From positions 19,933,359-19,997,358 of the forward strand of contig CM060342.1 in the NCBI GenBank assembly GCA_030674155.1: a stretch of 64,000 nucleotides of DNA. Reading direction: 5' to 3'. This document shows positions 11,092 to 22,602 of the stretch, in pieces. This DNA is from Stramonita haemastoma (taxonomy: Eukaryota; Mollusca; Gastropoda; Neogastropoda; Muricidae). Both the position numbers and the translations under genes were made by a program. Numbering within the stretch: the first letter of the stretch is position 1; the number at the start of each line of letters is the position of its first letter. The notes below the pieces were generated by a model. The model was not told the origin of the DNA, did no database searches, and saw nothing but the letters and a program-made list of their open reading frames with translations.

Positions 11092-11514
11092 CGTTTCGCT
11101 GGTTGCGAGTCGGGCTTTCGAGGTCTGGGGTTGTTGGAGAGTTTGACGAGAGGGGGGTGGTTTGGTCGTCTGCTGTGTTGTGACACGTTTCCAGTTGTTC
11201 CATGGTTGTGTTGTGGCGGCGGGGAAAGGGTGATGCCGCTTGGTAAAGTAGATGGGCTTGTGGGGGGTTGGTATCTTTTTTCTTGATCTAAAACAGAAAA
11301 AGTTCAGTTATTTTTGTATTTCTTGAAGATGACTTAGCGAACTCATTCTACCTCTCTGAGTGGCTTGCATATCTGCCTGGGTTTTCTCACACGTGCTGCG
11401 TTGCATACCTCGTAGCTTAAACGTTTGGGGTTTTTTTTCAAAGAAAAGAGGAACATTACAGTTGCACACAACACATTACATGATTAGAGCAACGGCAATT
11501 TTGTAGCTTATATC

Positions 11515-11912
11515 GTGGTTGCATGGGAATTGTATTCTACTTTCAAGTCATAGCACATTCCTCTGCGTGAAATTTGCGCTGCTCTCCCCGGGAAGAACGC
11601 GTCGCCACGAGGGTAACGCCACTTCTTTTTGGACAGTTTCCCTGTCTGCGTTTGTATTTTGTTTAGACAATGACTGGTTTGCGTCAATTTTTTTTTGCCG
11701 GGGACCATTGTTGTCGTGGGTTCTTTTACATGCGCTGAATGCCTATTGCATATATACAGGGCCTCGGTTTAACGTCTCATTCGAAAAACTAGCACCTGAC
11801 CACCACTGGAGGGGAAGGGTGAAGGGAGATTCTGGCCGCAAGCGGGGATTGAACCCGAACTTGTTGCTTTCCTAGGCAGGTGCGTTACCTCGTGACCACT
11901 GCTTCACCCGAA
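11515..11912 (-). repeat. SINE family B copy
   Basis: tRNA-derived SINE, head to the right: read on the minus strand it opens with a tRNA-like A-box region and GGTTCAATCCC-type B box (near 11850), then a body and a tail containing AATTTCACGCAGAGGAATG. Related copies are at 18818-19085, 42425-42845 and 51540-52095. Confidence 0.75.
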
Positions 11913-11915
11913 GGC

Positions 11916-12415
11916 TATCTCATGTATGATTCTAGTTTTGTTGGAATTGTTCGTGTTCTTTGGGTGTTTTTAGTTGATCTTTGGGGATTATCAGTACCAA
12001 TGTTGTCGTTGTTGTTGCTGTCTTTTATAGTAATGTCCTTCGTTTTTCCCCGTTAATTTCAGTTTGATGTTTCTCCTGCGTTCATATCTATTTTCTTTTG
12101 TTTTGTCCTTCTTCGTCTCCTTCTTCTTTGCTTTTTTCTTTTGAAGCTAGTTCATCGTTTAGTTCTTCCATTAGGCTATGTAGTTCTTTCTTTCCTCTCT
12201 TTGGCTGTATATCTGATTTTCTTGCGTGTGTTTTTTCCAAGAAGTGTCTTTTTTTTCTTTCTTTCTTTCATTTAAGGAACAAACAATTAAAAACTTAGCA
12301 GAAGTTAAATCGCAGCAGGAAGGAAGAAGATACAGAACTTTCAGTCAACTATTTTATTGGAAAACTTGTCCTTCTGGAAAGAGGGTGGAAAAGGTCATGT
12401 GGCGGGAACGTGAAG
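11916..12415. other. No gene seen
   Basis: T-rich sequence with TTCTT and CTTTC runs (12090-12280). No coding or repeat match recognised. Confidence 0.45.
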
Positions 12416-12419
12416 AACT

Positions 12420-12900
12420 TGTGTGTGAACGGTGTGTGTTTGTTGAATTGTGGTGTGTGGGTGGGTGTTTTGCGTGTGGTGTGCTGTGGCTGTGTCATGC
12501 GGCTGTTGTCGTGCGTGCGTCATCCTGTGTGTGTATTGTGTTGTATGTGTGTGTGTGTGTGTGTGCGTTGTGTATGTGTGGTGTGTGTGTGTGTGTGTGC
12601 GTTGTGCGTGCGTGGGTGTGTTGGTGTGTGTTGTGTGTGTTGTGTTGTGTGTGTTGTGTGTGTGTGGTGTGTATGGTGGTGCGGTTGTGTTGTGTTGTGG
12701 TGTGTTGTGTGGCGCACGCGCGCATGTGTGTGTGTGTGTGTTGTGCGTGTGTTGTTGTTGTGCGTGCGCGCGCGCGTCTGTGTATATGTATGCTTACGCA
12801 TGCGTGTTTGCTTGTGTGTGCTCATTCAGAGGTACGTCTGTATATTATGTGCATATATGTATGTATGTATGTTTGTCAGTATGTATGTATGTAAGTACGC
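12420..12900. repeat. Impure TG-rich repeat field
   Basis: Nearly 500 bp of TG, TGTGTTG, GCGTG and GTAT variants, ending in TATG units (12856-12895). All three plus-strand frames stay open for long stretches as Cys/Val repeats; none is a gene. Confidence 0.9.
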
Positions 12901-13122
12901 ATCATGCATGTATGTACGCGCGTTCGTGACCGTACCGTGTTCGCTGGCACACACGTTGATATCAAAAGCGATTCAAAAATCTTCTTCTTTTTTTTAATTA
13001 ACCTAGTAATATTTTTGTTGTTATATAAGAAAAGTCTAACCTTTTCTTCCCCCTCAAAACGACAAAATGTCACTAGCAGACAGTTTAAAACAAAAGCGGC
13101 AATCCAAAATCTCTTTCCCTGA

Positions 13123-13128
13123 ATGTGT

Positions 13129-13166
<38 letters not shown>

Positions 13167-13183
13167 TGTGTGTGTGTGTGTGT
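13123..13183. repeat. TG microsatellite
   Basis: Two pure TG blocks separated by one GG. Confidence 0.95.
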
Positions 13184-13189
13184 TGGAAT

Positions 13190-14076
13190 GGCGGAGACAT
13201 CAGATGGCATGTGCAGCTGAAATAGACATGGTTATATACTGTTATGGCCGATGCGCTATCTATAGATGGCAAATTATATGTGTACTTTCTATGCACTGGT
13301 ATCTGAAGTGGTTAAGAGAGTAACAACAAAAAGTTGCATAACTGGTTGGAAAATGAGACAATAACTGGATAAGGCATCAACATCACGTATCAGGCTATAT
13401 GAAGAAGGGGCAAGGAACAAATAATCAAAACATTATAAGTAATACAATCATTCCAGGAGAGAGAGGGGGGGGGGGGGGGGGGGGGGGAATTATCACATCA
13501 TCAACAATCTACGAAGGATAACTGCACTCTACTAGACAGTCATTTTGAGTTGTTTCCCTTATATCTGACCAAGCAGCTAGTGCACATGCTTGCACGTGGG
13601 GAACTGCAATGAAGTCGACCTGAGTTGACATGTGGAAAAGTGAACCCGGTTTTATTTTGTGCTGTCGGACATTGCATTGGCAAAATGGAGCTCATAAAAT
13701 GGCGTTTTGTGCATTATTCTTTGTGCTTTCGTGCTATATTTGTTGGTAAGTACCTCAAAGCTTTTTTATGCAAGGGTTGTGATAGTGTAGGGATGAGTAT
13801 GAGGGACCGGTCTAATGCTAGCCTATTGTGTCATGTCGGCTTTCGGTAAGATTTGCAACCGTCGTTTTTGTTGGTTGACATTGTCTTGGACTGGTCAGGG
13901 TCGACAGAGTCGAGAACTCCTCTCCCTGGTGTGGGAACTTCGTGTTGATTGATGAGTACCGTGTTTCGTATAAGAAATAAATTATGCATTCAGCTTTTGG
14001 CTAGAAAAGAATCTCTAAAAAATATATGAATAACAGTCGCTTGCTCGTTTGTGCATTGGTATGTGTGTATGCGTGC

Positions 14077-14125
<49 letters not shown>

Positions 14126-14805
14126 TATGAGCCTTGGTTTTCAGTGTGTGTGTGCGTACCTCGCACGCATGTGCATGAGTGGGGTTTAGAGTTGTGCAGA
14201 GTGGTGTGTGGAAGTTCAAAGATTTAATTTTAATTTAAATACTTTCTGTGACAAGTGGGTTTGGTTTTTTTGTTTGTTTGTTTGTTGTTCGTATGTGTGG
14301 CTTGTTACCTACGTGAATTGCTCTGTTCATTGAAGTGATAAGCATTGGTATCGGCTGACATAACATGCCAATAGGCTAATCAGTCAAACGTCAACGTCAA
14401 GGATTTCCCGCTAGGCCTAAAGTTGGGGAGTACTCTTTATGTTCAATCTCTGAGTTTTATTTAATGAATATCTCTTTTTACAGCCGTTGTTTTTTTTTTG
14501 GTTATGTGTACACCAGAAGTAATGTCCAAAGCAGACCAAACATTATTTCTGGGCACTTACTGGCCCCACGGGGGTTAATCAATACTAGTTTATTAGTTTA
14601 CTTTGCGACAACAGAAACCATACCACAGTCTTATCTGTTCACTAAGGAAAGGCACTTGTATAGCTATTACTAAGGCTATGACAGTTGTATGGAATAAAAA
14701 ACAAAATGTGTCCAACTTAGCCGCGAAACACTCACACTGTCCTGTTTCTGTGGTCGGCGGGTCTATCTATAAAAAAAGAAATTGAATTGGTATCACTATC
14801 AGCAT
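13190..14805. other. No gene seen
   Basis: Contains a G homopolymer (about 13466-13487) and a TG run (14081-14120). The open frame at 13625-13849 has no recognisable domain and no splice support. I see no exon of the neighbouring MON2 gene here. Confidence 0.4.
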
Positions 14806-14807
14806 AA

Positions 14808-15106
14808 AGGTAAGGTAAAGAGAGGTGTCCCATTACCTGTGTGGTCATAGGGGAGCGAGGCGTCAGAGACCTCAGCTTCTCTAGGGGCCAGCATATTTAG
14901 GGCGGCGCCCATCTCCTCTCCCTCACTGCATTAAACCTTCGCTGACCCTAAAGAAGGCAGGTACCCATTTACTGCTGGGTGAACTGGGGGGCTGTTCTGA
15001 AGCCAAGGTGCCCAAACGGTCACCATCCAACTGGTAACCACGCTTGATGCTGCTTAACTTGACTGGGGGAAAGCGAGCGCTCTGACCACCAAGTTATCCT
15101 GCCCCC
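14808..15106 (-). repeat. SINE family C copy, full length
   Basis: Reverse-oriented copy of the family whose forward copy is at 28851-29150. On the minus strand it starts GGGGGCAGGATAACTTGG (tRNA-like A-box region), then a 5S rRNA-like stretch with AAGTTAAGCAGC and TTGGATGG, then the body and an end near GTAATGGGACACCTC. It lies 0.7 kb upstream of a MON2 exon. Confidence 0.85.
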
Positions 15107-15323
15107 ACATCAACAGCAAATGTCCCAAATGGGCTGACCCAGGAGGATGTTAAGCCCAAGATATACATCATACATTTGGATTTGTCTGTTTCTGTTACAC
15201 AATGGGCATTTGACCCTCCCACTAGCATTGCATATATAGGCTTATGGGGTGTTAGCCTTGTTGAGTTGTAGGCATATTGTTGACACAGTAGACAAACCAC
15301 AGTTGATTCCACAGAGACCTAGT

Positions 15324-15612
<289 letters not shown>

Positions 15613-15767
15613 GCCTGTTATCAGCAAACATAATGTTATCATGGCACAGACATTAATCAAAATTACAAAATTGACAATTTTCTTTTTTTTTCCCGTATTG
15701 TGCCAGATGGTGAGACTGCGGCTAGGCCTGAAGTAGGACTGCCCCTCCCTCCCCCTCCCCCTGGCAG

Positions 15768-15832
15768 CAGGCAGTGTGGGCCTTCCACTCCATCCTGGCT
15801 GTGGGGCTGCCCCTGGCCCGCAAACACCGTCA
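15768..15832 (+). CDS. MON2: MON2 exon (C-terminal region, first one found)
   Basis: MON2 is a large Golgi/endosomal membrane-trafficking scaffold related to the Sec7-type BIG/GBF exchange factors but without a Sec7 domain. This 65-nt exon follows a strong polypyrimidine acceptor (cag ending at 15767) and stops at a GTGAAC donor. In the only sensible frame it reads QAVWAFHSILAVGLP then LARKHR, matching the GLPxARKH segment I recall in MON2 just before the W-x-E-L / FEDFLFTK segment. It ends in phase 2, whereas the next exon needs phase 1, so one base appears lost or gained between them. Upstream exons are not visible in the window. Confidence 0.6.
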
Positions 15833-15854
15833 GTGAACTGCTGCTGTCAACTGC

Positions 15855-16140
15855 TGGCTGTCTGTCTGTCTGTCTGTCTCAGTGTGGGTGTGTGTGTGTG
15901 CGTGTGTTGTGTGTGTGTGCATGCGTGCGTATGTGTGTGTGTGTGTGTTGTTGGCTGTTCTCTTCAGTCTATGTGTCTGTCTGTCTGTCTGTCTGTCTGT
16001 GTGTGTCTGTCTTTGAAGTGGTTGGATTGTGTAGTTTTGTGTGTGTGTGTGGTTTGGCTGTTCTCTTCTCTCTGTTTCAGTGTTTGTCCTTGAATTGGTG
16101 TTGGTTTGTGTGTGTGTGTACATGTGTGTGTGTGTACACG
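15855..16140. repeat. Mixed TG and GTCT repeats in MON2 intron
   Basis: Alternating GTCT runs (15859-15880, 15975-16000) and TG runs (15889-15945, 16039-16052, 16108-16145). Confidence 0.9.
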
Positions 16141-16301
16141 TGTGTGCACATGCGCATGCTTGCACTTGTCATTCTAATTAGTTGTAGTATCATGTATTCT
16201 ATTTTAATTGGTGTGTACTATGTCCTAATTATGAGGTCAAGTCGCGTTGCTTGAAGTGACCTAGATAGCCACAGTGGTTTTTCTCTCTCTCCTTCCAACA
16301 C

Positions 16302-16397
16302 ACACACACAGAGTCACAGTGACACACACACAGAGTCACAGTGACACACACACAGTCACAGTGACACACACACAGAGTCACAGTGACACACACACAC
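16302..16397. repeat. ~24-bp minisatellite
   Basis: Four units of a CACACACA block plus GAGTCACAGTGA; one unit is two bases shorter. CAGTCACAGTGAC forms a small near-palindrome in each. Confidence 0.9.
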
Positions 16398-16399
16398 CT

Positions 16400-16814
16400 G
16401 GTAACAAAACTAGGCTGTAAAATGTGAGAATTAAAATGCTTGCAAGTTTTCAAAAAATATTTTATATTTTTGCTTGTTTAAGCAATGCTGTCATAAAACT
16501 CACAAAATGGAAAAAGATATTGATACCCTTTAAAAAAAAATTGCTTTAAATAGTTCCCTGGCATTGTTATTGGCAAGTTTCATAATAAAATCTATTGGCA
16601 ACTTGAGATGTTCATTCTACTGCTGAGAAGTCATAACTATACAATATACTGCATAAGAAAATGGAACACAACCAAATTAAAGGAGATTTTTTTGTGTGTA
16701 AACTTCAATATAGTCACACATGGAAAACCACCTGTTTTGTGAAAAAGATATATGGTAAGGTAAACTAATGAAAAAAGAGGAGACACTGAAAGTGTTACAA
16801 AAAGCAAAAATAAC

Positions 16815-16815
<1 letters not shown>
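16400..16815. other. MON2 intron, no feature seen
   Basis: AT-rich intronic sequence without a recognised repeat or exon. Confidence 0.45.
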
Positions 16816-16817
<2 letters not shown>

Positions 16818-16853
<36 letters not shown>

Positions 16854-16857
16854 TAAA

Positions 16858-16901
<44 letters not shown>

Positions 16902-16921
16902 TATATATATATTTTATATAT

Positions 16922-16982
<61 letters not shown>

Positions 16983-17013
16983 ACACCACACACCACCACT
17001 ACACACACCACAC

Positions 17014-17065
<52 letters not shown>

Positions 17066-17114
17066 CACCACACACAACACAACACACACCACCACACACA
17101 CACACACACACACA

Positions 17115-17153
<39 letters not shown>

Positions 17154-17358
17154 AACACACACACACCACACACACCACACACACACACACACACCACACC
17201 CACACACACACACACACCACACACACCACACACACACACCAACACCACACCACACACACACACCAACACACACACACACACACACCACACACACACACAC
17301 ACACACCACACACAACACACAACACACCCCAACACCCAACACCCCTCCCCCCAACACG

Positions 17359-17428
<70 letters not shown>
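16818..17428. repeat. CA / TA / CA compound repeat, 610 bp
   Basis: A CA run (16818-16850), then about 120 bp of TA with TATTATA interruptions (16861-16980), then about 445 bp of CA with many CACC and CAA interruptions. It ends 70 bp before a MON2 exon. Open frames of Cys/Val or Thr/His on both strands are artefacts. Confidence 0.97.
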
Positions 17429-17430
<2 letters not shown>

Positions 17431-17497
17431 CAATAATCATGTTGATTGCCATGTACGTGTGACCCTCAAGTCATTGTAGAGGTTGCCTGTGTTTCAG

Positions 17498-17569
17498 TGT
17501 CGGAGTTTGAAGGCATGTGGCATGAGCTGGGCTTCCTCTTTGAAGACTAGACTTCCTCTTCACCAAGCA
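17498..17569 (+). CDS. MON2: MON2 exon with 5-nt insertion
   Basis: Acceptor gtttcag ends at 17497 and a strong donor GTAAGT starts at 17570. It reads SEFEGMWHELGFLFED, then TAG at 17548-17550; the rest (FLFTK) is in another frame. Removing the five bases TAGAC at 17548-17552 (a near copy of the preceding bases) would restore a continuous match to the WxELxxxFEDFLFTK segment of MON2. The donor phase (two bases of a codon left) fits the next exon at 18740 exactly. The upstream junction is one base out of phase. The insertion is either a real lesion or an assembly error. Confidence 0.65.
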
Positions 17570-17656
17570 GTAAGTTGTGACATTTTAAACTGTGTTTCCT
17601 AGTCTGTTATTTCTGCTCTTTGTCCTGTCCTGTCCTGTCCTGTCCTGTCCTGCCCT

Positions 17657-17657
<1 letters not shown>

Positions 17658-17739
<82 letters not shown>

Positions 17740-17766
17740 TCTCTCTCTCTCCTCCTCCCCTCCCCC
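17658..17766. repeat. CT microsatellite after TGTCC units
   Basis: Five units of TGTCC (17624-17650) are followed by CT with a few C slips. Intronic. Confidence 0.95.
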
Positions 17767-17769
17767 TTC

Positions 17770-18390
17770 CATCTCTGTTTTCCTTTGTATACTTCAGTCC
17801 TGACTTTACTTCATGCTATATCTTCTCTTTTCCTGTTTTGAATGGTAGGTTCTTATTTTTTGCGTAAGTTGAAACACCATGTCTTTATCTGTTTATTTGT
17901 TAAAATGGATTGAAAGATTATTGAAACTTTGTCTATATGATACAAAATAAATGTCATCAGGTAGGTGCAGAATCATTGTTTTCAAACATTAAGAAATTTC
18001 TTTTTTTTTTAAACCTTGAAGCTTTTTGTTTAAAGAAGAAAGTGTTGAATCTGTGTTCAGTGGCAGCAATCAGTGTACACCCAATTTCTTGCAGTGAAAT
18101 AAACATCTGATTTATCATTTATTATTCTTACATTTTTCAGTGACCGACAATGGTCTATTGATATTTTGCTCTACACTCAAAATGTATAGAAAATTTCATC
18201 AGATATAGACATATTCCTACAACAAACAAACAAAAAAAGCTGCATTTTTAAGGAGTGGTATGTTTGACATTCACTTAAGGATTGCCCCGCTTTCCCCCAA
18301 TAAAAAAAAAAAAATTAGCTGTGACATGTGTCAATGTATTGTACACTGAATATTTCATCATGAAAAATAAGCATACTAACATCAAAAGTG
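17770..18390. other. MON2 intron, no feature seen
   Basis: AT-rich sequence with several T and A homopolymers. No exon or repeat recognised. Confidence 0.45.
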
Positions 18391-18394
18391 AAAA

Positions 18395-18545
18395 TATGCA
18401 ACAGCTTTTTTTCTGTTTCTCAGCTAGAGTTCTGAGGTCCACCAGTGGTGGGCTTTTGCATATGCGACTGGTTCCCGCCCCTCTCCCTACCATCTAGGTA
18501 GCTGCATTCCAACTTCAGGGTTGTTGTTTTTTAAATGTAAAACAT
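18395..18545 (-). repeat. SINE family D tail
   Basis: Shares CTCAGCTAGAGTTCTGAGG, CACCAGTGGTG, TTTTGCATATGCGACTGG and GGTAGCTGCATTCCAACTT with pieces at 41030, 41925, 50475 and, inverted, at 40350, 47330, 49675 and 52510. It is the 3' part of the family whose full copy is at 52195-52600. Confidence 0.7.
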
Positions 18546-18739
18546 CCAGTTGCAAATCATCCATGCACAATAATCATAAGAGTTTTGTGCAGCTAGACTG
18601 AGCAGCCTGAAGAGAGTTTAAACTTTGGAACGTCACAGAAAATGAGAAAGCAAAATGAGAAGTGGTCCACCTTGCCAGAGTCATTTTAAAAATAAATATA
18701 TAACCGGCAGTGTACTGACGGAACATTTGTGTGTTGCAG

Positions 18740-18800
18740 CCCCTCACCCCCGACCCTGTCCATGGAGGATTTCTCCAGGGATGAAGCCATTGACTGTAAG
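18740..18800 (+). CDS. MON2: MON2 exon
   Basis: A 61-nt exon between acceptor gttgcag (ends 18739) and donor GTGAGA (18801). One base completes the codon begun in the exon at 17498-17569, then it reads PSPPTLSMEDFSRDEAIDCK and ends in phase 0. This corresponds to the MON2 segment that follows FEDFLFTK and precedes the ILPY-containing exon in vertebrates. The next exon found (24601) needs a phase-1 predecessor, so at least one exon is missing in between. Confidence 0.7.
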
Positions 18801-18817
18801 GTGAGAATGAACTCCTC

Positions 18818-19085
18818 TTTGTGTCACACCAGATTTCTCCCCATGAAATTTGGGTTGCTGTCTGTAGGGAGAGTGTGTTGCCATAAGGGAAGGGTCACCC
18901 ATTTAAAAAAAATGTTCTTCACTTTCCTGCATGTATACATGTGTTTGTTTTCCTGTCAGAGTGGCCTTTTTATTTTTACAGTTTTGCCAGGGATAACTCT
19001 GTTGTTGCTGTCAGTTCATGGTGTGCTGAATGTGTGTTGTACAGGGTTAATTTTCTCATATGACGACTAGCACCCAGACCAATAC
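18818..19085 (-). repeat. SINE family B copy, promoter end lost
   Basis: The sequence from the TTTCTCCCCATGAAATTTGG part to the ATGACGACTAGCACC part matches the bodies at 11515-11912 and 51540-51830. The tRNA-like head is not present. It begins 18 bp after a MON2 donor site. Confidence 0.7.
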
Positions 19086-19089
19086 TTAA

Positions 19090-19930
19090 GGTTTAAGGGT
19101 TGGGGGGAAATTTTTTGGTTTGGGCGATGAGATGCAAATGGAAAGTTGTGATTGTGTTGAAGGTTGAAAAGTCATGTACTTCTTCCCTCCGTTTTTCATC
19201 AGCAAAAATGGTTTAGAGAAGGAAAACTGGTGGGGGAAAAAAAAAAGGGGGGGGGGGGGGGAGTTTTATTTGGTTACCAGTGCTGTGACCCTGCATGATT
19301 GAATTTGACATGTCAGATGGGTCAGAAACGGATCTCTTTCTCTAGTTCCTCTGCATTCTGTCATACGTCTGCATTGTGTGTGAATTTAAAAATAAGACTT
19401 GATGACGTTTTGCTGTCACACAGCTCTCAGCCTTCACACCTATTTTAAGATTACATAAACTCTACCCCCATTTTAGGTATCAAGGCTGTTTTCCGGCCTG
19501 TGTCACTTTTCAGATAATGCTATAAACAAGAAGATTGGAGTGGATAATGCATTTCGCAAAAAACCCAACCCTTTAACAATGAATAAATATCAATCATCGC
19601 ATATTATGCAGTTTTAAATAAAGGCCACAAACAGAGAGCCATGTTGTTGAAAATATAAACCAGGCTCACAAAAAACCCCAACTATATAGCTTGCTGAGTT
19701 AAGGGGTTTTTGTTGTTGTTGCTGTTGTTGTCAAGAAATAAGGTTTGAATCACATTAGCCAAATTGTTGGAGGCAATTTTCCTTATTAATTAATTCGGTG
19801 GAAACCTGAAGCTTACCAAAGAAAAGTCTGCTGATCCAGCAGCCATAAAAAGGGAGGGAGGGTTTTTTCCTCTGCCTCGCTTTTTCCTCTGATAGTGCCA
19901 GTCTGGCGTGTTCTTCGGAGTCTTTTCCAT
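19090..19930. other. MON2 intron, missing exon not found
   Basis: I searched both here and up to 24600 for an exon in phase 0 to phase 1 that could encode the MON2 segment between the 18740 and 24601 exons and saw none. A and G homopolymers lie at 19237-19261. Confidence 0.45.
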
Positions 19931-20054
<124 letters not shown>

Positions 20055-20059
20055 ATTTA

Positions 20060-20563
20060 GAACTCTTTTTTTCTGTTCTTTTTTTCATTCCTTAATGTTA
20101 TTAAATGGTGTATAGGCTACGTGTTGTTCTGTCAGAGTAAAATGATTTGGATTTATGATTAGAATGTCGTCTTAGATGGTATGTTAAATCCTATAGGCTG
20201 TCATATAAATTGTATAATTTTATGAGTGTGATTTAATTGTGTGTGTGGAGGGGGGTGTTGAGGAGAGAGAGGGAGGTGAGAGAGGGGGAGAGGTAGAGAG
20301 GGAAAGGGGGAGAGAGAGAGAGAGAGAGGGGGGGGGGGGAAATCTGATTGTTTTGAGCTTAGTTTCTCGCTTAGTGTCATTGAAATAGAGTACGGATGTG
20401 TTGTGTCTTGTTACCGTAGAATAATTTGAATTTGTAATCTAGAGTGTCATGTTGGATAAGACTATTAGTAAGGGTTGTGACTTGAAATAGCGTATATTGA
20501 GATTTTGCTTGTGCCTGTATTGTGAGTGTAGTTGGATAGTTGGTTATATAAATAACTAAGTAA
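20060..20563. other. MON2 intron with GA-rich patch
   Basis: GAGAGAG and GGGGAGAG variants at 20250-20340; otherwise AT-rich with nothing recognised. Confidence 0.5.
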
Positions 20564-20839
20564 TTAACCCTCTAGCGCCTGAATGTACTTCTAGGCTAAT
20601 GAAAATTATTTCCTGTGAAAAATTAATGTTGATTACACCAAACTAACACATTCCTGTAGTCAGTTTTAAAAAAAATGAAAAAATGGTGAAGTTAGAAAAT
20701 TTATCATATATGATAAGAGCGGCTTTTGAGGGTACATAGACTGATTTTATCATATATGATAAATTGTATCTGAAACAACAGTTTATTGTGGATTTATTGA
20801 GATGACCATATACAAATGACTACTCTATAGCATTCACTT

Positions 20840-21330
20840 CTAGTCAAGGGGTTTCTTGTCACTTGGGGGGTCAAATGGCATGTCCATCCCGCTGGGAGTC
20901 ATGGTCAACGCTGAAGCAGGTTTCTTCACTTCATCTGGTATGACATCAACAAGGTGTTGACCAAGGAGCTCAGCCAGCAGAATCTTATCCTCTGTATTGT
21001 CACCCACACTGTCTCTGGCTAGAAGCTGGGCTAAAGGACTGTCATCTTCTGCTAGTGTTGCTTGTTGAAGACTTGCCAGAGGGTGTCATCCTCCATGTCA
21101 CTCATACTTTCACTTGTTGAGGGTGTATCTTGCTGCTTGTGCACCCGACACTGCTTTTCTTTCTTCACCACTTTTGTTTGGCCTCTGATGAGCATTTCTT
21201 CATCCTTTCCTTCTTCAGTATCATCATCTGCTGGCATCCACTCATTTCCACTGCTCCCAGAAAGATTAAAATCACTGTCACCACCAGTCACCAACCGGAA
21301 AACTTTGGTGACAGGAATTTGTGCTGCCAT
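20840..21330 (-). pseudogene. piggyBac transposase N-terminal remnant
   Basis: Starts with MAAQIPVTKVFRLVTGGDSD and continues with acidic Ser/Asp/Glu-rich sequence and a Lys-rich patch (KVVKKEKQ). The first frame ends at 21052. A second frame continues from about 21065 (ATLAEDDSPLAQLLARDSVG) and ends after FDPPSDKKPLD at about 20841. No DDE core or C-terminal Cys-rich finger is visible. The acidic N-terminus followed by loss of the core suits a deletion derivative mobilised by a relative elsewhere, but the assignment as transposase rests mainly on the flanking TTAA and inverted termini. Confidence 0.55.
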
Positions 21331-21417
21331 GCTGAAAACAGACAATAACATGCAGAATTAAGTTACTTTTCTTCATATACTACTCACATCCAGAATTAAT
21401 AACAAGCATTTATTAAC

Positions 21418-21431
21418 ACACACACACACAA

Positions 21432-21512
<81 letters not shown>
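21418..21512. repeat. CA microsatellite inside the piggyBac element
   Basis: About 47 CA units with one AATA interruption. Confidence 0.97.
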
Positions 21513-21513
<1 letters not shown>

Positions 21514-22124
21514 CACCAATCACAGCAGAAAACAATAATATTTTCCAAACATTGGAAAAAATGATGTAGAAACATTATAAATTAAGTTTGATATCAAAAT
21601 ATTTCTTCAAAACAATCATCAAAAGCAGCTAATACAGTTTTTTTTAAAAGAGCTTTTGCAACCACTAAGACCGTTTTTATCATATCTGATAAATTTTGGA
21701 AGAGTTATCTTTCCCTGAAGATTCCACAAAAGCCATTCTTATCAAATATGATAAACCAAATTTAGTGCCCTGTATTGACTAATATTATTATGCATCATAT
21801 GAAATAATTAATGCTGTCATTCTATATATACTAGTGATTTTATTAAAGCAAAATAATAGTAGATGAGTACTCACATGTGTGCATACCAGAGGCTCAAACT
21901 CAGGGGATCGTAAGGTGGTTGCTTCCTCCTTGCAGTCACCTTAGAAAGTGAAGTGTACAGAATAAACGATGCCATGCTGAGGACTGGGTCTATTGCACAG
22001 CTGGACTTCTTGCCTGTCTAGAGATGGTTATCTGGGAGAGAAGGGTCAGTGTCCACTTAGGTGAGCACCAGGGGGCCTCTAATTGGGTTTATCATATCTG
22101 TAGGCTTCGGCGCTAGAGGGTTAA

Positions 22125-22513
22125 GCTTATCATTTGCTTTGCTATATCTATATGTTATATAATTCTTTATGATTGTTTGCCTGTGGGTTTGTTGTTTTTG
22201 GTTTGTTTGTGGGTGGGTGTTTTTTTTGTTTGTTTTTTGTTTTTGTTTTTTTATGAGGACCTGGTGTAAAGAAGCCTCTGGCTTATCCATATTTCCTTAA
22301 TAAAACATTCGAGTTCGAGTTGAGTTCGAGTTCTCTCTCTCATTCATTCATTCATTCATTCATTGTGTTTTGGTTATAAATAACTTTGCGTTTATGTTGT
22401 GAATAGGCTTACAAAAACATGTCACATTAAAAACTGTATTTGCTCTCTGTCTCTCTCTGTGTCTCTGTCTCTGTCTCTCTGTCTCTCTCTTTGTCTCCCT
22501 CCCCCCCCCCCCT

Positions 22514-22600
<87 letters not shown>
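22125..22600. repeat. T/G-rich stretch and CT microsatellite
   Basis: GTTTG and T-rich repeats (22180-22255), GTTCGAGTTGA-type units (22305-22332), ATTC units (22340-22362), then CT/GTCT variants from 22441 to 22600 with a C-run at 22501-22512. Confidence 0.9.

Positions 22601-22602
<2 letters not shown>

Larger units (their letters stand above)
20699..22100. repeat. Subterminal palindromes TTTATCATATATGATAAA
   Basis: The palindrome or a close variant occurs at 20700-20716, 20745-20763, 21674-21693 and 21738-21754, with a half-copy at 22087-22100. All lie inside the piggyBac-type element, in two clusters. Confidence 0.85.
20568..22120 (-). mobile_element. piggyBac-type element, internally deleted
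   Basis: Bounded by TTAA on both sides (20564-20567 and 22121-22124), with 12-bp inverted termini CCCTCTAGCGCC / GGCGCTAGAGGG. TTAA target sites and such short termini are hallmarks of piggyBac elements. At 1,553 bp it is too short for an intact element: the transposase core with its Asp residues is absent. A minus-strand stretch resembling a transposase N-terminus begins at MAAQIPVTKVFRLVTGG (near 21330) and continues acidic, then shifts frame near 21060 and ends near 20840. A CA microsatellite lies inside (21418-21512). It sits in the MON2 intron. Confidence 0.85.

Noticed and set aside
12420..12930. Several overlapping Cys/Val-rich open frames
   Set aside because: Translation of TG repeats; all frames are open at once and no non-repeat domain is present.
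13625..13849. 74-codon open frame
   Set aside because: No domain, no splice context and no relation to neighbours; length is compatible with chance.
16768..17452. Thr/His, Tyr/Ile and Cys/Val-rich frames of 140-220 codons
   Set aside because: Translation of the CA-TA-CA compound repeat on both strands.
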